A stretch of 64,000 bases of DNA from Myceligenerans indicum (GTDB lineage: Bacteria; Actinomycetota; Actinomycetes; Actinomycetales; Cellulomonadaceae): assembly GCF_016742955.1 (NCBI RefSeq), contig NZ_JABBYC010000004.1, positions 122,634 to 186,633 on the forward strand. Direction: 5' to 3'. The notes beneath the pieces were generated by a model. That model was not told the DNA's origin. It was given only the letters and a program-made list of their open reading frames with translations, and did not search any database. Made by a program: the position numbers and the translations under genes. Each line of letters starts with the position of its first letter. The stretch's first letter is position 1. This document shows, one piece after another, positions 43,936 through 52,746 of the stretch.

Positions 43936-45164
43936 CCGCAACCGCCTGTCCGTACACCCTCGACCCGGTCGGCACCGACATCCACGCCGAGGCCGCCACG
44001 CTGCGTGAGCAGGGACCCACCCAGGTGGAGCTGCCCGGCGGTGTCGTCGTCTGGTCGCTGAACTCGCACGACGCCATCCAGCAGGTGCTCACCGACCGTC
44101 GCGTCACCAAGAGCGCCCGCAACCACTGGGCGGCCTTCCGCGACGGGAAGATCCCGCCGGACTGGGAGCTCATCAGCTGGATCGCGATGGACAACATGGT
44201 GACCTCGTTCGGTAGCGATCATCGCCGCCTGCGCCGGCTGGTGGCCAACGCGTTCACGAGCCGGCGCACGGAGTCCATGCGCCCGCGCATCAGCGAGCTG
44301 GTCACCGAGCTGCTCGACGGACTCGCGGCGACGCCGCCGGGCGCCGTCGTGGACCTCCGGGAGACGTTCGCCTATCCGCTGCCGGCCCGGCTGGTGGCCG
44401 ACATGATCGGCATGTCGGAGGAGGCCCGGGCGGAGACGGCCAAGGTGATCGACATGATGGTCGACACCACCGTGACTCCGGAGCAGGCGGCCGGCGTCCT
44501 GCAGGGCTGGCGGGGCGCCATGACGGAGCTGATCTCCGAGAAGCGCCGCAACCCGGCCGCGGACATCACCAGCGACCTGCTCGCCTCGCGTGACGAGGAC
44601 GGGTCGCGGTTGACCGAGCTGGAGCTGATGGACACGGTCTTCGCGATCCTCGGAGCGGGCTCGGAGACGACCATCAACTTCTTCGACAACGCGATCTCGG
44701 CGCTGCTCAGCCACCCGGACCAGCTCGAGGCGGTGCGGGCGGGCGAGGCGACCTGGGCCGACGTCATCGACGAGACGCTGCGGGTGGAGTCGCCCCTGGC
44801 TCATCTCCCGCTGCGGTACGCGGTCGAGGACATCGAGGTGGACGGCGTGGTCATCCCGAAGGGCGACGCCCTGCTGGTCAACTACAGCGCGGTGGGGCGG
44901 GATCCGGCGCTCAACGGAGCCACGGCGTGCGAGTTCGACGTCCGCCGGGAGAGCAAGGAGCACCTGTCCTTCGGGCACGGTCCTCACTACTGCCTCGGGG
45001 CGGGGATCGCGCGTGCCGTCGCCACGGAGGGACTGTCGCGGCTGTTCGACCGCTTCCCGCGCATGCGGCTGGCCTCCACGGACGAACCGTTGCAGCCCCT
45101 GCCGACGTTCATCATGAACGGGCACCGGGCACTTCCCGTCGTGCTGGAGCCCGGCTCGGACTGA
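43932..45164 (+). CDS. Cytochrome P450
   Basis: A 410-residue soluble P450. The oxygen-binding I-helix is AILGAGSETTINFF (near residue 237), the ExxR motif is ETLR in DEVIDETLRVES-like sequence, and the heme cysteine is C354 in FGHGPHYCLGAGIAR. Electron partners (ferredoxin, reductase) are not in the window. The ATG overlaps the stop of the flavoprotein gene. The stop codon itself lies in the first unit of a 16-bp tandem repeat that continues past the gene. The reaction is unknown; hydroxylation or epoxidation (to feed the epoxide hydrolase) is possible. Confidence 0.93.
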   Translation: MTATACPYTLDPVGTDIHAEAATLREQGPTQVELPGGVVVWSLNSHDAIQQVLTDRRVTKSARNHWAAFRDGKIPPDWELISWIAMDNMVTSFGSDHRRLRRLVANAFTSRRTESMRPRISELVTELLDGLAATPPGAVVDLRETFAYPLPARLVADMIGMSEEARAETAKVIDMMVDTTVTPEQAAGVLQGWRGAMTELISEKRRNPAADITSDLLASRDEDGSRLTELELMDTVFAILGAGSETTINFFDNAISALLSHPDQLEAVRAGEATWADVIDETLRVESPLAHLPLRYAVEDIEVDGVVIPKGDALLVNYSAVGRDPALNGATACEFDVRRESKEHLSFGHGPHYCLGAGIARAVATEGLSRLFDRFPRMRLASTDEPLQPLPTFIMNGHRALPVVLEPGSD

Positions 45165-45222
45165 CGCGGGCCCGGTCTGACGCGGGCCCGGTCTGACGCG
45201 GGCCCGGTCTGACGCGGGCCCG
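45162..45222. repeat. 16-bp tandem repeat, four units, at the end of the P450 gene
   Basis: TGACGCGGGCCCGGTC starts at 45162, 45178, 45194 and 45210 (the last truncated). The first unit begins with the TGA stop codon of the P450. Confidence 0.9.
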
Positions 45223-45258
45223 GACCGACGCTCGGCCGGCCGGCCGAACGGACGAGAC

Positions 45259-45291
45259 GGAGGGGGACGAGCGACCTGCTCGTCCCCCTCC
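45259..45291. terminator. 14-bp hairpin between convergent P450 and MFS genes
   Basis: Bases 45259-45272 pair perfectly with 45278-45291 around loop GACCT. It ends 17 bases before the stop of the minus-strand MFS gene. Confidence 0.75.
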
Positions 45292-45307
45292 GCCGTGCCA
45301 GGGCCGG

Positions 45308-46984
45308 CTACTTGCCCGCATCGGCCGGCAGTGCGGCCGCATCCGGGACGGAGTCGCCGCCCTGGGGGGCACCGGCGTCGTCGGCCCCTCGCCCGACGGC
45401 GCCGGCCCCGGCTTCGGCACCCGCCGGCGGCTGCCCGGGAGGCGGCAGCGGGGCGAGGTTGCGCAGCATGATCCCCGCGGCGACGGCCAGGCAGATCATG
45501 ATGACGGTTGCGGTGACGGCCACGATGTTGAGGCCGTCGGTGAACGCGGTGTCGACGACGGCGCGGAACTGCTCGTCCAGCGGTGCCGGCAGCCCGGCCG
45601 CCGTCTCGATCCCCGCCTCGATGCCGGACTGGGCGCCGGCCAGCGCGTCGTCCGGGACACCCGGGGGCGCCTGCGCGGCGAGCTGCGTGCGGTAGACGAG
45701 GTGGCCGATGCTCCCCAGGCCGGCGATGCCGAAGGCGACGCCGAGCTCGTTGGCCGTCTGCGTGAGGGAGGAGGCGGCGGCCGCCCGCTGCGGCCCCACG
45801 GCCCCCAGACCGATCGCGGTGCCGAGCCCCATGGGGATCCCGACGCCGAACAGGACGGTCGCGTACCCGGCCACGAGCACGGGAAGGCCGGTGTCCGGCC
45901 CGATCTGGGTGATGACGACGTAGCCGACGGCGGCGATGGGCAGCCCGAAAGCGATGACCCGGCCGGGCGGTACGCGGCTGGCGATGCCGGGACCGAGCAT
46001 GAGCCCGACGATCATCGCCGCCAGTGCCGGCAGCAGCACCAGGCTGGCCTGCAGGGGCGTCCGGTCGTGCACGAGCTGCACGAACACGTTGATCAGGTAC
46101 GAGCTGCCGCCCTGCACGGCACCGCCCATGAGGCCCAGGAAGAGGGAGAGGACGAAGGCGGGGATGGCGAACAGCTTCAGGTCGATGATCGGCTGCTCGA
46201 GCCGCCGCTGGCGCAGGACGAAGAGCCCCGCGAGGGCGACACCGGTCACCCCGATGGCGATCCGGGTGCCGTCGGTGCCGTTCGCCGCGAGCTCCTTCAC
46301 CGAGAAGGCGATGGCCAGGACCGAGGTCAGGGCGAGGAGGACGCTGGGCACGTCCATGGCCCGCGATCCGGGAGTGCGCTGCTCGGGCAGCAGCCGCGGA
46401 CCGACCACCAGGAGCAGGACCGCGACCGGGACCCCGAGCAGGAACACCGAGCCCCAGGGGAAGAGCCTCAGGAGCAGGCCACCGAGCGGCGGGCCGATGA
46501 TCATGCCGAGCATGAACGTGCTCATCCAGGTGGAGATCGCCATCCCGCGCTGGGCCGGGTGCCGGAACATCGTGGCGATGATGGCCATGCCGGAGGGCAT
46601 CACCGTCGCCGCTCCGACACCCATGGCGGCGCGGGCGCCGATCAGCATGGCGACGGAGGTGGACATGGCGGCGGCCACGGATCCGACGGCGAAGATCACC
46701 GCGCCGATCATGAGCAGCTTGCGCCGCCCGATCCGGTCACCGAGCGAGCCCATCGTGATGAGCAGCCCCGCGATCACGAACCCGTAGATGTCGATCATCC
46801 ACAAGGCCTCGACCTGGCTCGCGCCGAGGCTGGCCGAGATCGTGGGAAGTGCCAGGTAGAGGATGCTGAGGTCGAGCGAGAGCACCAGGTTGGCGAGGCC
46901 CAGGACCAGCAGCCCCAGCCATTCACGCCGGCCGGCTGCGAGTTCCGGGGGGATCTCCATCCGGGGACGGGGATTGCGGCCCAT
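45308..46984 (-). CDS. MFS drug exporter, DHA2 (14-helix, QacA/SgcB-like)
   Basis: A 558-residue major-facilitator protein, with enough hydrophobic segments for about 14 helices. The motif-A loop GSLGDRIGRRKLLMIGA is near residue 80 and the antiporter motif C region GVGAATVMPSGMAII near 125. The last 40 residues are a cytosolic Pro/Gly/Ala tail. Proton-driven efflux of the cluster product is the expected role, as for SgcB in C-1027. The ATG at 46984 follows GAAGGAG; the longer upstream frame is unlikely. It is divergent from the SARP regulator, a common arrangement for an export-regulator pair. Confidence 0.9.
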   Translation of the reverse strand: MGRNPRPRMEIPPELAAGRREWLGLLVLGLANLVLSLDLSILYLALPTISASLGASQVEALWMIDIYGFVIAGLLITMGSLGDRIGRRKLLMIGAVIFAVGSVAAAMSTSVAMLIGARAAMGVGAATVMPSGMAIIATMFRHPAQRGMAISTWMSTFMLGMIIGPPLGGLLLRLFPWGSVFLLGVPVAVLLLVVGPRLLPEQRTPGSRAMDVPSVLLALTSVLAIAFSVKELAANGTDGTRIAIGVTGVALAGLFVLRQRRLEQPIIDLKLFAIPAFVLSLFLGLMGGAVQGGSSYLINVFVQLVHDRTPLQASLVLLPALAAMIVGLMLGPGIASRVPPGRVIAFGLPIAAVGYVVITQIGPDTGLPVLVAGYATVLFGVGIPMGLGTAIGLGAVGPQRAAAASSLTQTANELGVAFGIAGLGSIGHLVYRTQLAAQAPPGVPDDALAGAQSGIEAGIETAAGLPAPLDEQFRAVVDTAFTDGLNIVAVTATVIMICLAVAAGIMLRNLAPLPPPGQPPAGAEAGAGAVGRGADDAGAPQGGDSVPDAAALPADAGK

Positions 46985-47097
46985 GCGGGACTCCTTCGAA
47001 GAACGAACGGGTGGTACGTGCACTAGGCTGCGGAGGGTCTGTTACGGAATGGTTTCGGACGACGGAGCCTTCGATCGGTCCGGTCCGGAGGTGGCTG

Positions 47098-50000
47098 GTG
47101 AACTTCCACCTGCTTGGCGCCCTGCGCGTGACCACGGCCGCCGGCGTCGAGGTCGCCGTCCCGGGAACCAAGGTCAGGGCGTTGCTCGTCGCACTGCTGT
47201 CCGCGCGGCGCCGTCGGGTCTCGGCACCCGACCTGGTGCAGGAGCTGTGGCAGGCGGACGAGCCGCAGCGACCCCTGCGCGTGCTGCAGAGCAAGGTGTC
47301 ACAGCTGCGCAAGGCGTTGTCCCAGGCGGAACCCGGAGCGGGTGACCTCGTCGTCGGGGACCACGGCGGCTACGTGCTGGATCCCGAGCCGGGAACCGTC
47401 GATCTGGACCGGTTCGACGAGGGCCTGGAGAGCGCCTACGCACTGAACGACGCCGCCGCGCGCGCACGCGCGCTCGAGGACGTGCTCGCGCTGTGGGACG
47501 GCTCCTACGAGCACCGGTACCGCTGGGCCGGAAGCGGGTACGACGCGCTGATCCTGCGCCTGGAGTCACAGCGCCTGCAGGGCACCGAGGAGCTGCTGGA
47601 CGCCTGGCTGGCGGCCGGCACGCCGCAGCGGGTGGTGGCCGAGGCCCCCGCGCTGGTGAGCCGGTATCCGGAGCGGGAGCGGCTCACGGTCTCGCTGATG
47701 GGTGCGCTCCACGTGTGCGGCAGGCAGTCCGAGGCCCTGGAGCTGTTCCGGCGTCAGGCGGGGCGGCTCCGCGACGAGCTCGGGCTCGAACCGGGCGCCG
47801 AGATGACCCGGACGCACGAGGCGATCCTGCGCCAGGACGCCGGCGTCGGCGCGGGCCGGCAGCAGCGCGGGCCGGCACTGCGGCAGGCCGCCCGGACCAA
47901 CCTGCCACGACACATGACCGCCCTGGTGGGACGGGACGCGGACGCGTCCCGGGTGCACGCGGGGATGCGCGCCCGGCGCCTGGTCACGCTCACCGGCCCG
48001 GGAGGTGTGGGAAAGACGCGGCTGGCGGTGGAGGCGTCCGGGAGGGCGGTGCGCGACCACCCGGACGGGGTGTGGCTCGCGGACCTCTCGCACATCGACG
48101 GCGCGGACGGCGACCCCGTGCGGCGGATCACCGGACACCTGGCAGGCCTTCTCGGACTGGGCGAGCCGCAACGCGGTGCGCCGCCGCTCGAATGGCTCGC
48201 GGGCGCCCTGTTCGACTCCCACCTGCTCCTGGTGCTGGACAACTGCGAGCAGGTCCGGGACGCGTGCGCCCAGCTCGCGCAGGTGCTGGTCGAGCACACC
48301 CCGCAGGTCCGCATCCTCGCCACCAGCCGGGAGCCGCTCGGCGTGTCCGGTGAACTGGTCCGTCCGGTGGACCCGTTGGCCATGCCCGACGCCGCGGAGG
48401 ACGACCTGCTGGCATGGCCCGCCGTCCGGCTCCTGGTGGACCGTGCGCAGGACAGCGACCCCGCCTTCGACCCCCGTTCGACGGCCCCGGAGGCGCTCCT
48501 GGAGATCTGCCGACGGCTCGACGGGATCCCCCTGGCGATCGAGCTCGTGGCCCCGCGGCTGCGGTCCGTCGCCGCGGAGGAGCTGGTCCGCTGGCTCGAC
48601 GACGAGATGTGGCTGCTCCGGGTCGAGCTCAGTCACCTGCCGGAACGGCAGCGGAGCATGTGGGCCGCGATCGAGTGGAGCTGGCGGATGCTCACCGAGC
48701 GCGAGCAGGAGGTCCTGGCCCGGCTCGCCACGCAGGCCGGGAGCTGGGAGGCGGCCGCCGGTCTGGCGTGCTGCCGCGTCGTCGACCCCGCCGGCGACGA
48801 GGTCGTCAACGTGATCTCCCGGCTGGTCAGCAGGTCCCTCGTGGCCGTGTCGGTGTCCGGCCCGCAGCGACGCTACGTGGTGCTGGAGCCGGTGCGGCAG
48901 TTCTGCCGCGAGAAGCTCGCGCCCAAGGACCTCGCCGACGCCCGGCGTTCCCTGGCCCTCTTCTACGCCGAGCAGGTGCGGCGCACGGACGAGCAGCTGC
49001 GGGGCGCGGGGCAGGAGGACGCGTTCCGGCGGCTGGACCTCGACGCCGCCAACATCCGCCAGAGCCTCGCATGGGCCGTGACCGGCGGCGAGCCCGCGCT
49101 GGGCCTCCGGATCGCCGTGGGCATGGCCTGGTACTGGGTGCAGCGGGGGCGGCTCGACGAAGGCTCCGACTGGCTGCGCCGCGCCCTGGACGTGAGCGAG
49201 GACGTCCCCGGCCGCGACGGGCCGGAGCTCGCGCTGGAGGCGGCCACCTGGGAGGCGGCGATGCAGCGGCTGCGCGGGATCGCCTGCGACGTCGGCGCGC
49301 TCCGCCTCGACCGGTGGCCCGGCGACCGGTCCGAGCTGGGGCTGCTGCGTGCCCGGGGACTCCTCGCCGTCGTGCTGCCGGCCGGACGGAGCGATGTCGA
49401 CCTGGTGGAGCGGACCCTGGCGACGTGCCGGCGGCTGGACTACCGGTGGGGCGAGGCCGCGGTGCTGAGCACGCGGGCGTTGGCCCACCTGCGCCGCGGC
49501 GCCTTCGACGAGGCACGGGACGACGCCGAACGGAGCGTCGCGGGATTCCTCGACCTGGGAGACCAGTGGGGTGTCATCCATGCCTCCGACTGCCTCGCCG
49601 CGCTGAGCACGATCTCCGGCGACCTGGAGGCAGCCGAGCGGCTCCACCGCCGGTCCATGGCGGTGGCCACCCACCTGGGACTCTGGCCCAAGGTCAGCCA
49701 CCTGATGTGCGAGCTCGGCCAGCTGGCCCTGCGAGAGGGCCGGACGGACGAGGCGGAATCCTTGTTCCAGGAGGCGCTGCACCTGGCGGTTCGGCAGGAC
49801 ACCCCGGCCCAGCAGCAGGTGTGCGAGCTCGGTCTGGCAACCGTGGAACGCCGGCGCGGGGACTACCTGCGGGCATCGGCCAGGCTGGAGCGATGGCTGC
49901 GGTGGAACCTCCGCGTCGGGTGGATCGAGGGGGAGGTCCGCGTGCGGCTCGAACGGGCGCGGCTGGCGCTCGCGCGTGGCCGCACCGACGAGGCGGCCGA

Positions 50001-50232
50001 GGACTCCCGGGCCGCGCGCGCCGCGGCGACGGACCTGGGGGACTGGCCCACGGTCGCCAGTGCCTGCGAGACCCTGGCGCGGGCCGCGATCCTGCTGGAG
50101 GACCCGGCCACGGCGGAGGAGTACTGGCGGCAGGCGAGGCGGACGCGGCGGGACATGCACGTGCCGGCCACGGGCGAGGATGCCGAACTGCTTGATGACC
50201 TGGACCGATACTTCGTGAGGCAGTCGACGTAG
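47098..50232 (+). CDS. SARP/AfsR-type regulator with NB-ARC and TPR-like domains
   Basis: A 1,044-residue transcription factor. It begins with an OmpR-type winged helix (FHLLGALRVTTAAGVEVAV and RALLVALLSARRRRVSAPDL), then a BTAD domain to about residue 250. The NTPase P-loop TGPGGVGKTRLAVE is near 300, with LLLVLDNCEQV and ATSREPLGVSGE. A long helical repeat region runs from about 680. SARP proteins activate antibiotic clusters by binding heptamer repeats near -35; AfsR-like ones need ATP or oligomerisation. It is the largest regulator here and probably the pathway switch. The GTG at 47098 follows GGAGGTGGCTG. Confidence 0.92.
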   Translation: MNFHLLGALRVTTAAGVEVAVPGTKVRALLVALLSARRRRVSAPDLVQELWQADEPQRPLRVLQSKVSQLRKALSQAEPGAGDLVVGDHGGYVLDPEPGTVDLDRFDEGLESAYALNDAAARARALEDVLALWDGSYEHRYRWAGSGYDALILRLESQRLQGTEELLDAWLAAGTPQRVVAEAPALVSRYPERERLTVSLMGALHVCGRQSEALELFRRQAGRLRDELGLEPGAEMTRTHEAILRQDAGVGAGRQQRGPALRQAARTNLPRHMTALVGRDADASRVHAGMRARRLVTLTGPGGVGKTRLAVEASGRAVRDHPDGVWLADLSHIDGADGDPVRRITGHLAGLLGLGEPQRGAPPLEWLAGALFDSHLLLVLDNCEQVRDACAQLAQVLVEHTPQVRILATSREPLGVSGELVRPVDPLAMPDAAEDDLLAWPAVRLLVDRAQDSDPAFDPRSTAPEALLEICRRLDGIPLAIELVAPRLRSVAAEELVRWLDDEMWLLRVELSHLPERQRSMWAAIEWSWRMLTEREQEVLARLATQAGSWEAAAGLACCRVVDPAGDEVVNVISRLVSRSLVAVSVSGPQRRYVVLEPVRQFCREKLAPKDLADARRSLALFYAEQVRRTDEQLRGAGQEDAFRRLDLDAANIRQSLAWAVTGGEPALGLRIAVGMAWYWVQRGRLDEGSDWLRRALDVSEDVPGRDGPELALEAATWEAAMQRLRGIACDVGALRLDRWPGDRSELGLLRARGLLAVVLPAGRSDVDLVERTLATCRRLDYRWGEAAVLSTRALAHLRRGAFDEARDDAERSVAGFLDLGDQWGVIHASDCLAALSTISGDLEAAERLHRRSMAVATHLGLWPKVSHLMCELGQLALREGRTDEAESLFQEALHLAVRQDTPAQQQVCELGLATVERRRGDYLRASARLERWLRWNLRVGWIEGEVRVRLERARLALARGRTDEAAEDSRAARAAATDLGDWPTVASACETLARAAILLEDPATAEEYWRQARRTRRDMHVPATGEDAELLDDLDRYFVRQST

Positions 50233-50357
50233 GGCCCCTGGTCCAGCCGGCGTTACGCCCGTGGCGTATGGCGGCGCCCGGAACGCCGCCGATTCTGGTG
50301 GCGTGTCGGTGTCCCGGGCTACCGTGGTGGCAGTCGACGGGGAGGGCGGTAACCATC

Positions 50358-50777
50358 GTGACGCAGCAGGCAGAGCGACCAGGAGCGCCGGGAGCATTCG
50401 GGACCACGGCGGAACCGCTCCTGCGTGACCTCGTGGGGGGCATCCTGCGGCGCACGCGGATGAGACAGCACCGGACGCTGTCCCAGGTGGCGGTGGAGGC
50501 GCGGGTGTCCACGGCGTACCTGTCGGAGGTGGAGCGCGGCCGCAAGGAGGCCTCGTCGGAGGTGCTGGCGGCCGTGTGCGGGGCCCTCGGGATGACGCTG
50601 GCGGACCTGATCGAGCAGGCCTGGGCGGAGCTGGCGCTGGCCTCGGCACGGGCCGATGACGAGCGCCGGGTGCGGGTGCTGTCCTCGCGGGCCCGGCGGG
50701 GCAGGGCGGGCTTCGCCACGCCGGAGCGCAGGCCCGGCCCGGGCGGCGCCCGGAACGGCCTGCTGCTCGCGGCCTGA
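50358..50777 (+). CDS. clgR: ClgR-like XRE-family regulator
   Basis: A 139-residue protein with a strong XRE helix-turn-helix. RMRQHRTLSQVAVEARVSTAY is followed by LSEVERGRKEASSEVLAAVC, a block nearly identical in form to ClgR, the activator of clp protease genes in actinobacteria. The GTG at 50358 has GGGGAGGGCGG upstream; the in-frame extension back to 50268 is low quality. Its stop codon touches that of the convergent clpP-like gene with no base between, so the two overlap transcriptionally. Regulation of clpP by this protein is suggested by the family and by proximity. Confidence 0.85.
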   Translation: MTQQAERPGAPGAFGTTAEPLLRDLVGGILRRTRMRQHRTLSQVAVEARVSTAYLSEVERGRKEASSEVLAAVCGALGMTLADLIEQAWAELALASARADDERRVRVLSSRARRGRAGFATPERRPGPGGARNGLLLAA

Positions 50778-51380
50778 TCAGATTCCGGCCCGCCGGCCGT
50801 GGTCGGCGGGCCGTACGTCGTTGACCCGGTCCACCACCTTGTCCACGATCCCGTAGGCCTGTGCCTGTTCGGCGGTGAACCAGCGGTCACGATCCGAGTC
50901 GGCGGCGATCGTCTCGGGCGACTGGCCGGTGTGGTCGGCCAGGATCCGGGTCACGATCTGCTTGGTGTGCTTGAGGTTCTCCGCCTGGGTGGTGATGTCG
51001 GAGACGGTCCCGCCGATACCGCCGAGGGGCTGGTGCATCATGATGCGCGTGTGCGGCAGGGCGTACCGCTTGCCCGCGGTACCGGCGGTGAGCAGGACCT
51101 GCGCCATGGACCCGGCGAATCCCAGTGCCACGGTGGCGACGTCGTTCGGCAGGAGCTGCATGGTGTCGTACACCCCCATGCCGGCGGTGATCGAGCCGCC
51201 GGGGGAGTTGAGGTAGAGGGCGATGTCGGCGTCCTGGTCCTCGGACGACAGCAGCAGGAGCTGTGCGGTCACGCGGTTGGCCAGGGCGTCGTCGATCTCC
51301 TGCCCGATCACGATGATCCGCTGGTGCAGCAGGCGCGTCGCGAGGTGGTCGTCGAGGGGGATGGTCCGGTTGTCGGTCAT
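50778..51380 (-). CDS. clpP: ATP-dependent Clp protease proteolytic subunit paralogue
   Basis: A 200-residue ClpP serine peptidase. The nucleophile serine is in ALGFAGSMAQVLLTAGT (near 98), where the usual AASMG is altered to AGSMA. The histidine is in MMHQPLGGIGG (near 123), and the IVTRILADHTGQ region holds the aspartate near 170. The heptamer and axial elements (N-terminal loop) look complete. It stands alone, without a second clpP or clpX, so it is a paralogue rather than the main operon. The ATG at 51380 is chosen; a GTG at 51389 is possible since neither has a strong ribosome-binding site. Confidence 0.9.
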   Translation of the reverse strand: MTDNRTIPLDDHLATRLLHQRIIVIGQEIDDALANRVTAQLLLLSSEDQDADIALYLNSPGGSITAGMGVYDTMQLLPNDVATVALGFAGSMAQVLLTAGTAGKRYALPHTRIMMHQPLGGIGGTVSDITTQAENLKHTKQIVTRILADHTGQSPETIAADSDRDRWFTAEQAQAYGIVDKVVDRVNDVRPADHGRRAGI

Positions 51381-51491
51381 GCTGACCACGGTGTCCGACG
51401 CCGTCCCGGGCGGGAAGGTTCTTCGGCCTGCGGCAGATCTGCCGAGGGCAGATGAGGGCCGGTCGGCTGACGGGGGCCGGAGCCCGGGGGA

Positions 51492-52142
51492 TCAGAGCGG
51501 GTTGCCGTGGCCGTCGATGAGCGGGAAGGCGTCGAAGTGGAACTCGACGGGGACCGTGCCGGGTGCGTCCTGGCGGCTCTCGAGCGGGTCGATGTGTTCG
51601 GCCATGAACTGGTTCCACGCCCGGATCACGGAGGCGACCTGTTCGGGCGTGGCCCTCTTGTTGATCGTGGTGAAGGTGGCGGCGTCCCGCCAGGTCTCAC
51701 GGATGTCCGAGCGGCCGTCCGGCTCGGCCGCGCCCTTCTCGACGAACCTGAGGGAGCGGTCGTTGCGCAGCCGTATGGCCTCGTAGTTCACGGCGTTGGC
51801 CGCGGCCCGCGCCGACGGCGAGTCCTGATCCAGGGAGGAGACCGAATAGCCTCCCGGGGGCCGTTCCCACCAGCGTTCGCGAGCCGTGCCCTTGCCCTCG
51901 ACCTCCCGGACGAGCCCGTGCTTCGCGAGCTGGCGCAGGTGGTAGCTGGTGGACCCGCTCGACTCCCCGACGATCTCGCCGAGCTTGCTCGCCGTGAGCG
52001 ATCCTCGCGTCGACAGGAGGTCGAGGATCCGCATCCGCAGGGGGTGGGCGAGGGCACGCAGCGCGGCGGGGCCGAGTGCCGGGGGAGCGCCGGAGGAATC
52101 GGGTGCTTCGGTGGTGCGGCTCTGCTCGTTCGCTCCGGTCAT
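51492..52142 (-). CDS. ArsR-family transcriptional regulator with C-terminal extension
   Basis: A 216-residue protein with an ArsR winged helix (ALAHPLRMRILDLLSTRGSL, TASKLGEIVGESSGSTSYHL, then KHGLVREVEGKGTARERWW) at about residues 29-95. A C-terminal region of about 110 residues has no metal-binding CxC motif and reads like a ligand domain. It ends 111 bases before the start of the clpP-like gene on the same strand. Regulation of the nearby RND pump is conceivable but unproven. The ATG at 52142 is the natural family start; a longer open frame upstream is low-complexity. Confidence 0.85.
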   Translation of the reverse strand: MTGANEQSRTTEAPDSSGAPPALGPAALRALAHPLRMRILDLLSTRGSLTASKLGEIVGESSGSTSYHLRQLAKHGLVREVEGKGTARERWWERPPGGYSVSSLDQDSPSARAAANAVNYEAIRLRNDRSLRFVEKGAAEPDGRSDIRETWRDAATFTTINKRATPEQVASVIRAWNQFMAEHIDPLESRQDAPGTVPVEFHFDAFPLIDGHGNPL

Positions 52143-52164
52143 GGGCCAGACGTTACTTCGTGAG

Positions 52165-52400
52165 GCGCGGTGAGTCGCGCCTCCGCTGCTTCCGCTGCCC
52201 GGTGCTCCGCCGGCTGGCACTCCGCTGCCCGGCAGTCCGCCGGCCGGCAGCCGTCGTCCGGCGCTTCATCGTCAGGCACTCCGTCGTCCGGCATTCCGTT
52301 GTCCGGTGCTCCGTTGTCCGGTTGTCCGGTTGTCCGGTGCTCCGCCGCGGTGCCCCGGTGCTCACCGCGGTGCCCCGGTGCTCACCGCGCTGCCCCGGCG
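52165..52400. repeat. GC-rich direct-repeat region
   Basis: The 324-base spacer between 52143 and 52466 holds no supported gene. It contains 15-bp-spaced imperfect copies of TCCGTTGTCCGGTGC-like units (about 52268-52345) and two exact 20-bp copies of GCGGTGCCCCGGTGCTCACC at 52347-52366 and 52367-52386, followed by a decayed third copy. The reading frames across it are shadows of the repeats. Confidence 0.8.
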
Positions 52401-52466
52401 TCGTGGGGGATGCCGCGTCGCCGGGTGGGGCGATGATCCGCACGAAGCTACCGGCGGAGTACGGCG

Positions 52467-52700
52467 TCACCGCAGAGCCAGCGGGTGTCGGGCCGCGGCG
52501 TTGTCCCTGGCCCGCTCCAGCCGTTCGTTCCGGAGCGCGTCACGCTCCCGGCGCTCGGCGGCCCGCCGGCGCCGGGCGTCACGGCTCGCCTCCCGGTCGT
52601 GCTCGGCCTGTGCGCTCGGGCGGGCGGCGACGGCGAGACGGCTCCCTGTGAGGGCCCGGCCGGCGGCGTGTGCGGTGGTGAAGACGGTGAGCGTGCTCAT
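52467..52700 (-). CDS. Small basic hypothetical protein
   Basis: A 77-residue Ala/Arg/Glu-rich protein with no family I recognise. The first 30 residues are mildly hydrophobic and the rest is a charged helix (EASRDARRRRAAERRERD). The start at 52700 follows CAGGGAGACTCGCC. Upstream is a well-placed promoter (-35 TTGCAA, 17-base gap, -10 TACGGT on the minus strand) covered by a palindromic operator. That makes it a likely real, regulated gene, controlled together with the divergent RND pump. Confidence 0.6.
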   Translation of the reverse strand: MSTLTVFTTAHAAGRALTGSRLAVAARPSAQAEHDREASRDARRRRAAERRERDALRNERLERARDNAAARHPLALR

Positions 52701-52746
52701 GGCGAGTCTCCCTGGGATCGAGGTGTCGGGCTCGTGCTGTGCCACC

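Noticed and set aside
45162..45222. Four 16-bp repeats as a possible CRISPR array
   Set aside because: The copies are directly adjacent with no spacers and there are no cas genes; it is a simple tandem repeat.
6464..50300. Integrase, transposase or direct repeat of the tRNA 3' end as proof of a genomic island
   Set aside because: I found no integrase or transposase gene and could not see a copy of the tRNA 3' end near the right border; insertion at the tRNA remains a guess.
52076..52651. Plus-strand frames across the repeat region right of the ArsR gene
   Set aside because: Their sequence is only the translated short repeats (Arg/Ser/Cys-rich), with no ribosome-binding site or homology.
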